This document shows, in pieces, positions 1 through 6,188 of a stretch of 7,560 nt of DNA (its first letter is position 1; each line of letters starts with the position of its first letter). Made by a program: the position numbers and the translations under genes. The notes below the pieces were generated by a model that did not search any database, was not told the origin of the DNA, and saw nothing but the letters and a program-made list of their open reading frames with translations. The stretch comes from Flavobacteriales bacterium. Lineage in GTDB: Bacteria > Bacteroidota > Bacteroidia > Flavobacteriales > Parvicellaceae. The stretch is from positions 1 to 7,560 of the forward strand of contig JAAZYJ010000339.1 in the NCBI GenBank assembly GCA_014239715.1, written 5' to 3'.

Positions 1-590
1 CTTGATCCATCAGCCGGATCAGGGTCAAAGGAGAAAGATCCTCCTGCAAGACCCGTTACGGTGGCACTGTTGGTTGCACCATCACAGTAATCCGTCAGCG
101 TAAAGGATGGATCGTCGCTAGCAAGAACGGACACTGTCAGCCTAAGGGTTGCTGAACAAATACCGGAAGTTAGATATTCAATGGTGTATGTTGTGCCCGA
201 AACTCCTGCCGTAATTTCACCTGTTGTTGTGTTGATAGTTGAACCGTCTCCAAGGTCCGGTGCGAATGAGAACATACCGCCAATCGTAGCTATAGAAGTT
301 GCAGAATTTGCAGCTCCTTCGCAAAAGTCTGTTAGAACAAACGAAGGATCATCTACTGCAAGGACTGTTACACTTTCCGAACTCACGCCAGGACAACTTC
401 CCGCGGTTGTGTATTCAATAGTGTAGGTTGTTCCCGGCACCCCATTGATCACCTCTCCCGTGGAAGGGTTTACAATAGCCCCATCGCCAGGGGCGGGGTT
501 AAAGGCAAACGAACCGCCAAGAGTAACGATGCCTGTTGCTGAATTGGTATTTCCGTCACAAAAATCTGTAAGGGTAAACGTTGCATCCTC
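1..590 (-). repeat. 237-bp in-frame tandem repeats (two full units and part of a third)
   Basis: Within the lectin adhesin, units at 354-590 (residues 272-350), 117-353 (351-429) and 1-116 (430 onward, cut by the window edge) have an exact period of 79 codons. Each unit starts with an acidic pair and then (S/T)F-x-LTD(F/Y)C-(D/E)G, followed by NSAT, GG-x-FSF-x-P, GDG/ADG and, in the two full units, TGE(V/I)-x-x-GV-x-GTTYTIEY and a second Cys. One Cys near each end of a full unit suggests an internal disulfide. The DNA has diverged between units at many third positions, so the array is not a very recent expansion. Such Ig-like repeats usually form the stalk of large Bacteroidota surface proteins. 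Confidence 0.88.
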
Positions 591-1403
591 TATCGTACAT
601 GCGCAAGAGGGACTTGCAATATTTGTCTCCATTTGAACATTGCATACATTTTGAGTTTGAGGAGCCGGACCTTTTGCACTGGTAAACCCCCACCAAACAG
701 CAGCCGGATTCAGAAACAAAGTTCGAATGTCTCCCAGGTAAAGGCCAATTGATGCATTGTCAAAATAAACTTCATACTCCAACAATGATGGATCCCAGGT
801 AATGCAGATGTCATGATCATTTCCATCTTTTACGGTGACCCCTCCGGGCAATAAACAGCTGGGACCATTGATGGTATTGCTTAAAGACATAACTCCGTTT
901 GTTTGCATGGACATATGATCACAAACAAGGTCGTTTATTGAAAAAGCAGTGTGGTCATATGTGTCAAATTCCACAGCAAGTGATGGGCTTATAGGGCAAG
1001 GAGCACTAAGGCAACCAATTCCGTCACCGTCGGAATAACCAATTCCTCCTCCTCGCCCGCCAATTACTTGTGGGAGGCCTTCGGTTTGAAGCAAAAATGC
1101 GATCCCATCACCGGTAGTTGGATCAGAACCAAAATTTGCGGTAAAAGTGATCTTGAATGTCTGATTCAAATCTATTGGATCACAAACCCAAAAAGCTCCA
1201 TTTTCAAAAGATGCTGAACTTGTGGTCAATTGAATACAGCTTCCTAAATCAGTAGCTGAATTTATTGTTTTGAAGCCGTTTGTAAGACAGCTGGTTGGAG
1301 CACCACCGGTTTCTGTTAAAGCTACACCATTGGTCGTAATACTCTGTGCTAAGCTCATTGAGACGAGCATCGTTATAATTGCACTTAGCAGTATTCTGTT
1401 CAT
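1..1403 (-). CDS. Secreted L-type-lectin adhesin with 79-residue tandem repeats (partial, C-terminus beyond window)
   Basis: An uninterrupted frame of 467 codons runs from the ATG at 1403 off the left edge, so the C-terminus is missing. Residues 1-19 are a signal peptide ending SLA, which leaves Gln20 as the likely mature N-terminus. Residues about 21-266 form an L-type lectin-like domain: GDGIAFLLQ (98-106) and VEFDTYDH (144-151), followed by ND (157-158) and CDH (161-163), resemble the conserved strands and metal-binding loop of legume-type lectins. Many cysteines suggest disulfides and an extracytoplasmic location. From residue 272 the protein becomes tandem 79-residue repeats. The role is inferred to be cell-surface carbohydrate binding or adhesion; the ligand is unknown. 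By family precedent the missing end probably carries a T9SS sorting domain, possibly of the gliding-associated type, but this is not visible. The start is supported by the signal peptide and by alignment with the paralogue at 1597-2991. Confidence 0.85.
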   Translation of the reverse strand, partial: MNRILLSAIITMLVSMSLAQSITTNGVALTETGGAPTSCLTNGFKTINSATDLGSCIQLTTSSASFENGAFWVCDPIDLNQTFKITFTANFGSDPTTGDGIAFLLQTEGLPQVIGGRGGGIGYSDGDGIGCLSAPCPISPSLAVEFDTYDHTAFSINDLVCDHMSMQTNGVMSLSNTINGPSCLLPGGVTVKDGNDHDICITWDPSLLEYEVYFDNASIGLYLGDIRTLFLNPAAVWWGFTSAKGPAPQTQNVCNVQMETNIASPSCACTIEDATFTLTDFCDGNTNSATGIVTLGGSFAFNPAPGDGAIVNPSTGEVINGVPGTTYTIEYTTAGSCPGVSSESVTVLAVDDPSFVLTDFCEGAANSATSIATIGGMFSFAPDLGDGSTINTTTGEITAGVSGTTYTIEYLTSGICSATLRLTVSVLASDDPSFTLTDYCDGATNSATVTGLAGGSFSFDPDPADGS

Positions 1404-1425
1404 GGCAGTGAGGTTGGCGAGTCGC

Positions 1426-1461
1426 TAAATTTAATGAAAGTTATTGTATTTTTTACACTTA
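1426..1461 (-). promoter_or_regulatory. Putative promoter/operator of the repeat-bearing lectin gene
   Basis: This 36-bp block matches the block upstream of the other lectin gene (3012-3047) at 30 of 36 positions. It contains TGTA-N5-TACA (1445-1457) directly upstream of TAACTTTC (1436-1443), a one-mismatch version of the Bacteroidota -7 box TAnnTTTG. The box is about 33 bp from the ATG. No TTG element is evident at -33. Promoter function is inferred from position, conservation and consensus. Confidence 0.5.
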
Positions 1462-1475
1462 CCTGATGCAATGTG

Positions 1476-1508
1476 AAAAAATATAGGTCTCATCTGGTAG
1501 AATCTATA
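1476..1508 (-). terminator. Weak candidate terminator after the FN3-type lectin gene
   Basis: On the minus strand TATAG (1504-1508) can pair with CTATA (1482-1486), and a run of six T follows (1476-1481). The loop holds a further TCT/AGA pairing. The stem is short and AT-rich, and it lies about 90 nt past the stop codon at 1597. The rest of the 193-bp gap between the two lectin genes (1404-1596) holds nothing recognisable except the promoter block. Confidence 0.25.
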
Positions 1509-1596
1509 ACTTTTATTCGAAAGATCCTCTTTTATTGCTTTTGTGGCGTTGTTATCCATACAGAAATACAGCTCTGGAAATATTCAGAATTATTAT

Positions 1597-2991
1597 CTAT
1601 TCTTTTACGAATTTTATTTTTTGAACAGTCATTCCATTTCCAACTTGAAGAATGTACATGCCCATTGGAAAATCAGATGTAGCAATTTTGAAATGGTTGG
1701 GCCCATGATTTCCGATTAACATTTCCTGGAGCAGCACCTCCCCAACAAGACTGTATATTGCGATTCCGATCTCTTTCTTTCCTATTGAATTAAACGAAAT
1801 AGTTAACACATCTTGAACCGGATTCGGGAACAACACAATATCATCTATGGCATCCTTCAACTGAACCGAGGTAATGTTCGAATAGAAGGAATTATTTCGA
1901 GAATCCATGCTTCTGATTCTGTAGTAGTTTATGCCAAGTACAGGAGAAACATCTGTAAAGTTATATGCATGATCAGTTTCGTTATTCTCGGGCAAGATGG
2001 TAGCAAATGTTTGAAAGCTCACCCCATCCGATGACCTTTGCAATTCAAAAGACTGAACCGAACTTGTGCCATGAGCAGTCCATTCCAAATTTACACTTGG
2101 ATCCGTAATCTCATAATCTTGTTCAGCAATTAACGAAAGTGACTCGGCGGGTAGCGCTATAGCACAAGACGGAGACACAATATTCGTTTGCATTTCCACA
2201 TTACAAACGTTCTGCAGTTGCGGTGCGGGTCCTTTTGCACTCGTAAAACCCCAGTAAACAGAACCAGGATTAAAAAAATACGAAAACGGTGCAGCAATAT
2301 TATCGTTTAAAACCCCTACCGAAGCTCCATCAAAATAAACTTCCAGCTGAAGTAAAGTTCTATCCCAGGAGATACAGATGTTGTGATCGAGTCCATCTAT
2401 AACAGAACCACTTGCAATTAAGCATGTAGGGCTCAGAGCAGTATTAAAAGCATCCATCAATCCATTCTTCTGCATAGACAGGTGGTCACAGGCAGCATCA
2501 TTTATTGGTGGCGTTAGTGGATCAGATGAGTGGTCATACGTATCAAACTCAATGGCCAAAGATGGAGATATTGGGCAGCTTCCCGACATACAAGCCGCAC
2601 CATTACCGTAAGAATATCCAATCCCTCCGCCCTGGCCTCCTTTGACTTGTGGAACACCCTCTGTTTGCAAAACAAAAGCTATTCCATCACCGGCCGGAGT
2701 TGTGGAACCAAAATTGGCAGTAAAAGTTACTTTAAAATTTTGCCCCAAATTAATCGGGTCACAGGCCCATACAGCACTGCTCTCAAAGCTATTACCAACT
2801 GTAGTTAACTCAATGCAGTTTACGAAGGGTGAAAGATCGACTGCAGGCCAAAGTGTTTTAAACCCATTCGTCAAGCAACTACTTGGTGCTCCTCCGGTTT
2901 CTGTCAAGCTAACTCCATTCGTCGTTATGCTTTGACAAAAAGAAAATTCAAACAGTACAGAAAATAGTATCGTTAGTAGTAGTTTGTTCAT
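1597..2991 (-). CDS. Secreted L-type-lectin protein with FN3-like module and T9SS sorting domain
   Basis: The protein has 464 residues. A signal peptide (1-19, hydrophobic, ending SFC before Gln20) leads into an L-type lectin-like domain of about 21-277 with GDGIAFVLQ (101-109), IEFDTYDH (147-154), ND (164-165) and CDH (168-170). Residues about 290-378 resemble a fibronectin-III-like module (NLEWTA, FELQRSSDG, YYRIRSMD). Residues about 385-464 are a type A T9SS C-terminal sorting domain: LFPNPVQDVLTI at 387-398, GMYILQV at 444-450, and a basic end with KIKFVKE. The product should be exported by Sec, then moved across the outer membrane by T9SS with the tail removed, and either anchored or released. 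It probably binds glycans; the ligand is unknown. An in-frame ATG 20 codons upstream (3051) was rejected because it would bury the signal peptide behind a polar extension and lies within the promoter. Well over half of the lectin-domain residues match the neighbour at 1-1403. Confidence 0.9.
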   Translation of the reverse strand: MNKLLLTILFSVLFEFSFCQSITTNGVSLTETGGAPSSCLTNGFKTLWPAVDLSPFVNCIELTTVGNSFESSAVWACDPINLGQNFKVTFTANFGSTTPAGDGIAFVLQTEGVPQVKGGQGGGIGYSYGNGAACMSGSCPISPSLAIEFDTYDHSSDPLTPPINDAACDHLSMQKNGLMDAFNTALSPTCLIASGSVIDGLDHNICISWDRTLLQLEVYFDGASVGVLNDNIAAPFSYFFNPGSVYWGFTSAKGPAPQLQNVCNVEMQTNIVSPSCAIALPAESLSLIAEQDYEITDPSVNLEWTAHGTSSVQSFELQRSSDGVSFQTFATILPENNETDHAYNFTDVSPVLGINYYRIRSMDSRNNSFYSNITSVQLKDAIDDIVLFPNPVQDVLTISFNSIGKKEIGIAIYSLVGEVLLQEMLIGNHGPNHFKIATSDFPMGMYILQVGNGMTVQKIKFVKE

Positions 2992-3003
2992 GCTAGGCTG
3001 CTC

Positions 3004-3049
3004 GGTAAATGTAAATCTACTAAAACTTATTGTACTTTTTACATTTACC
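3004..3049. repeat. Perfect 12-bp inverted repeat around the lectin promoter
   Basis: GGTAAATGTAAA (3004-3015) and TTTACATTTACC (3038-3049) are exact reverse complements separated by 22 bp. The spacer contains the candidate -7 box, and the right arm overlaps the TGTA-N5-TACA motif. The layout suits a two-site operator. If transcription began upstream, it could also form an RNA hairpin. At the paralogous gene the same arms match at only about 8 of 12 positions. Confidence 0.6.
3012..3047 (-). promoter_or_regulatory. Putative promoter/operator of the FN3-type lectin gene
   Basis: This is the counterpart of the block at 1426-1461 (30 of 36 identical). It holds TGTA-N5-TACA at 3031-3043 and TAAGTTTT at 3022-3029, a one-mismatch -7 box about 31 bp from the ATG at 2991. 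No -33 TTG is visible. The imperfect -7 boxes of the two lectin genes contrast with the exact ones of the housekeeping genes here, which would suit an activator-dependent promoter. That is an inference. Confidence 0.5.
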
Positions 3050-3110
3050 ACCTGAAATACCTGAATTACCTAGCATTCTAGGATTGACCATGCATATAAA
3101 ATAGCCAACT

Positions 3111-3134
3111 ATTCAATCCTGATCGAGATTGAAT
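3111..3134 (-). terminator. Weak candidate terminator after pdhC
   Basis: ATTCAATC (3111-3118) and GATTGAAT (3127-3134) form a perfect 8-bp stem with an 8-nt loop, about 70 nt past the pdhC stop. A T-rich tract (TATTTTATA) follows some 10 nt downstream on the minus strand rather than directly, so intrinsic termination is uncertain. The remaining 2992-3202 sequence holds the lectin promoter and no gene. Confidence 0.3.
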
Positions 3135-3202
3135 CTCAACCAAATCTGTTACCAATCAACTTGTATGTGTTGGATTATTCTGTAAGAGGAGTGCTTGCCC
3201 CG

Positions 3203-4483
3203 CTAGATATTATTCTCCCCAAGAAAAACGACCGGATTTTCCATGAAATCCTTAAATGTATTTAGAAACGCAGAGCCAACAGCCCCATCAACAACCCGGT
3301 GGTCGCATGAAAGCGTTACCTTCATGGTATTTCCAGGAACGATTTGCCCAGCTTTGACAACGGGCTTTTCTACAATTCCTCCGACCGCCAGAATGCATGC
3401 ATCCGGTGGATTAATAATTGCTGTAAACTCTTCAATTCCGAACATTCCCAGATTAGATATGGTGAAAGTATTGCCTTCCCAATCTTCAGGTTGGAGTTTT
3501 TTGTCTTTGGCTCTGGCCGCATAATCTTTAACTTCTGAGCCAATTTGCGTTAATGATTTTCCGTCAGCAAATCTGACAACCGGCACCAATAGCCCTTCCT
3601 CAACAGCTACCGCCACGCCGATATGCACATGCTCATTGTATCTGATCCGGTCACCCAACCACGATGAATTCACTTTTGGATGTTTTTTAAGCGCTGAGGC
3701 TACCGCCTTAACGATCAGGTCGTTATAAGATATTTTCGCCGGAGCTATCGCCGCATTGATCCCTACTCTTGAAGCAATCGTATTTTCCATATTGACTTCT
3801 ATCGTCAGGTAAAAATGTGGAGCGGAAAATTTACTTTCTCCAAGTCTCTGAGCAATTATCTTTCTCATTTGAGAAACAGGCTCTTCAGTATAGCGTTCAA
3901 CACCCGTGAACGATCTAGTGCCTCCCTGATAATTGTCAATGTCTCTTTTTATTATTCGGCCGCCTTCACCTGTACCCTGAATGAACGCAAGATTAATTCC
4001 TCTTTCCTCGGCCAACCTTTTCGCCAGTGGAGAAGCTTTTATTTTACCATTACCTGATGCAGCAGGTATTTTCGTTCCATCTGTATTTTTAACGACTTGC
4101 TTTTCGGATATAACCGGATTAGCATCGACCGTCTTCTGTTCAGCAATTATTGGCTCCTTAGGCTGGGTTGCGGCGGGTTCTTCCTGAGCGATTTGTTCAG
4201 GGTTATTCTTTGCTTCTTCGGCAAGGATCTTCTTTACATCTTCTCCCTTTTCACCTATAATGGCCAGAATATTATTTACAGGTGCCGTATCTCCTTTATC
4301 TACCCCAATGTGCAGAAGCACGCCGTCATAAAATGATTCAAATTCCATGGTTGCCTTATCGGTTTCGATTTCCGCGAGTAGATCTCCAGAAGATACCGTT
4401 TCACCTACATTCTTGTGCCATTCAGCTACCACACCCTCTACCATGGTATCACTAAGCTTGGGCATTCTAACAATTTCTGCCAT
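3203..4483 (-). CDS. pdhC: Pyruvate dehydrogenase E2, dihydrolipoamide acetyltransferase
   Basis: The 426-residue E2 core subunit transfers acetyl groups from lipoamide to CoA, giving acetyl-CoA in the cytoplasmic pyruvate dehydrogenase complex. Domains in order: one lipoyl domain (1-80) with the lipoylation lysine K43 in ETDKATMEF; a flexible Ala/Pro/Glu/Lys-rich linker (about 84-146); a peripheral-subunit-binding domain (about 147-186, KASPLAKRLAEERG and GTGEGGRIIKRDI); and a C-terminal acyltransferase domain (about 200-426) with active-site motif DHRVVDG (394-400, catalytic H395 and D399). There is one lipoyl domain where many relatives carry two or more. The ATG follows the pdhA stop by 7 bp with no Shine-Dalgarno, so it is cotranscribed with pdhA. 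A branched-chain or 2-oxoglutarate E2 is possible, but a pyruvate role is favoured by the partner and the neighbourhood. Confidence 0.93.
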   Translation of the reverse strand: MAEIVRMPKLSDTMVEGVVAEWHKNVGETVSSGDLLAEIETDKATMEFESFYDGVLLHIGVDKGDTAPVNNILAIIGEKGEDVKKILAEEAKNNPEQIAQEEPAATQPKEPIIAEQKTVDANPVISEKQVVKNTDGTKIPAASGNGKIKASPLAKRLAEERGINLAFIQGTGEGGRIIKRDIDNYQGGTRSFTGVERYTEEPVSQMRKIIAQRLGESKFSAPHFYLTIEVNMENTIASRVGINAAIAPAKISYNDLIVKAVASALKKHPKVNSSWLGDRIRYNEHVHIGVAVAVEEGLLVPVVRFADGKSLTQIGSEVKDYAARAKDKKLQPEDWEGNTFTISNLGMFGIEEFTAIINPPDACILAVGGIVEKPVVKAGQIVPGNTMKVTLSCDHRVVDGAVGSAFLNTFKDFMENPVVFLGENNI

Positions 4484-4490
4484 TATGTAA

Positions 4491-5528
4491 TTATTCTATT
4501 ATAAATGGATACTCAGACGAATACACATCTTCATACAATTCATCCGCTATTGGTTCCGGGCCATTTTCGGCAAATTCGACAGATTCTTCTACAAGTGCTT
4601 TAACTTTTTCCTGAATCTTGTTGATCTGCGTCTGTGAAGCAAACTTATTATCGATTATCGTTTTCAGTACTTTTTCTATTGGGTCCTCGTCCTTGTATTC
4701 TTCTACTTCCTCTTTCGTTCTGTACTTCTGCGGATCAGACATCGAGTGTCCTTTGTACCTGTATGTCCTGATATCAAGTAGGGTGGGTCCTCCTCCTTTT
4801 CTTGCACGATCTGAAGCTCGTTTTATCGCTTCATGCACCGCTTCAACTTTCATACCGTCAACAGCTTCGGACGGCATACGGTATGAATTACCGATCTCAT
4901 TCAGCTCGAATACATTGGTTGTTCTTTCAACTGAAGTTCCCATTGCATAATTGTTATTCTCAATTATAAAGATACAAGGGAGCATCCATTTCATAGCCAT
5001 ATTAAAGGTTTCATGCAGCGCTCCTTGCCTGGCTGCTCCATCACCAAAAGACGTAAAACACACGTTCCCGGTCTTTTTATATTTTTCTGCGAAGGCAATT
5101 CCCGCTCCCATCGGAATTTGAGCCCCTACAATGCCATGCCCACCCATTAGGTTGACCTCTTTCTTAAACATATGCATCGAACCTCCTTTTCCTTTGGTCA
5201 TCCCTGTGGTTTTACCATATAGTTCTGCCATCATTTCTTTCGGATGGACTCCCAGAGCTATTGGATGCGCATGATCTCTATAAGCAGTAATGTGTTTGTC
5301 TCCAGGTTCACAGGCAGAAGCTGTACCGGCGACCACAGCCTCCTGACCTATGTACAGGTGGCAAAAGCCTCCAAACTTCTGTTGAATGTATAGTTGGCCG
5401 GTCTTTTCTTCGATCTTTCTCATGACCAGCATGTCTTCATACCATTTGAGGTATTGCTTTTTTGAATACTTCGTCTTGACGGAGTTACCCCTGTTAACTG
5501 TCTTTTTATTTGCGGAAGCAGTTGCCAT
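4491..5528 (-). CDS. pdhA: Pyruvate dehydrogenase E1 component, alpha subunit
   Basis: The 345-residue, thiamine-diphosphate-dependent E1 alpha subunit decarboxylates pyruvate and acetylates E2 lipoamide, working as an alpha2beta2 tetramer with E1 beta. Visible motifs: GQEAV (61-65), the HITAYRDHAHP segment (79-89), the ThDP/magnesium motif from GDG (162-164) to NNN (191-193), and the conserved active-site loop YRYKGHSMSDPQKYR (256-270). Length and motif order fit the two-subunit E1 class. An N-terminal stretch of about 20 residues rich in Lys, Ala, Asn and Thr precedes the conserved YLKWYEDM region; no nearer in-frame Met exists until residue 33, inside that region, so the start at 5528 is kept. 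pdhC follows at 7 bp. No E1 beta gene is in the window, so pdhB must be elsewhere, as in other Flavobacteriia. Confidence 0.94.
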   Translation of the reverse strand: MATASANKKTVNRGNSVKTKYSKKQYLKWYEDMLVMRKIEEKTGQLYIQQKFGGFCHLYIGQEAVVAGTASACEPGDKHITAYRDHAHPIALGVHPKEMMAELYGKTTGMTKGKGGSMHMFKKEVNLMGGHGIVGAQIPMGAGIAFAEKYKKTGNVCFTSFGDGAARQGALHETFNMAMKWMLPCIFIIENNNYAMGTSVERTTNVFELNEIGNSYRMPSEAVDGMKVEAVHEAIKRASDRARKGGGPTLLDIRTYRYKGHSMSDPQKYRTKEEVEEYKDEDPIEKVLKTIIDNKFASQTQINKIQEKVKALVEESVEFAENGPEPIADELYEDVYSSEYPFIIE

Positions 5529-5547
5529 AATCCCTTGTTTGTTAAAA

Positions 5548-5555
5548 CAAATATA
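5548..5555 (-). promoter_or_regulatory. Candidate internal -7 element for pdhA-pdhC
   Basis: TATATTTG, an exact match to TAnnTTTG, lies in the 30-bp gap between cdd and pdhA and ends 20 bp before the pdhA ATG. That would give a leader of roughly 10-15 nt. No -33 TTG is visible. The tract is AT-rich, so a chance match is possible. Confidence 0.4.
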
Positions 5556-5558
5556 AAA

Positions 5559-6053
5559 TTAATCCTTCTTTAATCCTTTCTCATTAAAAGTAAAAGGAAG
5601 TAAATCAGCAATAGAATGCATTACCCTGATTTCTCCTGATTCGCCCATCATGATCACTCTTATCGGTGTTTCCTGTTTACTTTCGTATTCGTGCATCGCC
5701 TGGCGACATGCCCCACAAGGACTTACAGGATAATTCACACGAAAATTCTTTGAATGTGCAGAAACCGCCACCCTTTTGATCTTTTGAGAAGGGAAATGGG
5801 TTCCCGCATAATAAAATGCCGTCCTTTCTGCGCAGATTCCTGAGGGGTATGCAACATTCTCCTGATTAGTTCCGGTGATTATTTCTCCGTTGTCCAGCTC
5901 CAATGCAGCGCCAACATAAAACCCTGAATAAGGAGCGTAAGCCTGCTTACTTATTTCAATCGCTTTTCGGAGCAAGGATTGATCCTGTTTGTCCAATTCG
6001 TCGATGCTAGGATAAATATCTACCCTCAATTGATACGTTTTCTCTTTTTTCAT
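5559..6053 (-). CDS. cdd: Cytidine deaminase
   Basis: A 164-residue zinc-dependent cytidine/deoxycytidine deaminase of pyrimidine salvage, converting cytidine to uridine plus ammonia in the cytoplasm. Catalytic features: CAE at 74-76 (zinc ligand C74, proton-shuttle E76) and PCGAC at 112-116 (zinc ligands C113 and C116). Upstream are the substrate-contact segments YSGFYVGAA (42-50) and TGTNQENVAYP (60-70). It is of the all-cysteine-ligand, homotetrameric type, with an N-terminal extension of about 25 residues that is common in Bacteroidota homologues. It is the first gene of the minus-strand cluster with pdhA-pdhC; the stop is 30 bp before pdhA. The metabolic link to pyruvate dehydrogenase is not obvious, but the gene order recurs in flavobacteria (general knowledge). 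Confidence 0.94.
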   Translation of the reverse strand: MKKEKTYQLRVDIYPSIDELDKQDQSLLRKAIEISKQAYAPYSGFYVGAALELDNGEIITGTNQENVAYPSGICAERTAFYYAGTHFPSQKIKRVAVSAHSKNFRVNYPVSPCGACRQAMHEYESKQETPIRVIMMGESGEIRVMHSIADLLPFTFNEKGLKKD

Positions 6054-6110
6054 AACAGGATTTACCGCAATTCAATCTGAATCTACATTAATCTAAGCTA
6101 ACTAACCCGA

Positions 6111-6118
6111 CAAAATTA
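6111..6118 (-). promoter_or_regulatory. Candidate -7 element for cdd
   Basis: TAATTTTG on the minus strand matches TAnnTTTG exactly and ends about 58 bp upstream of the cdd ATG (6053), giving a leader of about 50 nt. No clear -33 TTG is present. An 8-bp inverted repeat, AATCTAAG (6090-6097) and CTTAGATT (6122-6129), flanks the box. The divergent gap 6054-6188 holds only regulatory candidates. Confidence 0.5.
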
Positions 6119-6165
6119 ACACTTAGATTTTAAAGTGGTTTTATTATCAGTAGTTATCACAAAAT

Positions 6166-6181
6166 AAAGTAATTACTTTTG
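6166..6181 (+). promoter_or_regulatory. Candidate -7 element of the VTC-DUF4956 operon with overlapping palindrome
   Basis: TACTTTTG (6174-6181) is an exact TAnnTTTG match ending 7 bp before the ATG at 6189, so a transcript would have almost no leader. AAAGTAATTACTTT (6166-6179) is a perfect 14-bp palindrome that overlaps the box. A bound repressor there would block the promoter. No -33 TTG was found. Function is inferred from position only. Confidence 0.5.
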
Positions 6182-6188
6182 TATCAGA

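Noticed and set aside
1..590. Regular repeats as a possible CRISPR array
   Set aside because: The 237-bp period is in frame, divergent at the DNA level and protein-coding, without short identical repeats and unique spacers.
181..636. Plus-strand open frames of 81 and 63 codons
   Set aside because: They lie antisense to the lectin repeat region, repeat with its period, and show no domain or start signal of their own.
1473..1682. Plus-strand 69-codon frame across the gap between the lectin genes
   Set aside because: It overlaps the antisense end of the T9SS sorting domain, has no recognisable motif, and is better explained as chance in AT-rich DNA.
2932..2991. Lipoprotein signal for the FN3-type lectin (Cys before the mature Gln)
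   Set aside because: The residues before the Cys (FEFSF) do not form a lipobox; cleavage before Gln20 by signal peptidase I matches the paralogue and the T9SS tail.
2992..3051. In-frame ATG at 3051 giving a 20-residue longer lectin protein
   Set aside because: The extension is polar, would displace the signal peptide, and lies in the promoter block shared with the paralogue, whose protein starts at the equivalent of 2991.
3069..3082. CCTAG-CATT-CTAGG hairpin downstream of pdhC
   Set aside because: The stem is only 5 bp with no T run on the minus strand, and no gene needs it on the plus strand.
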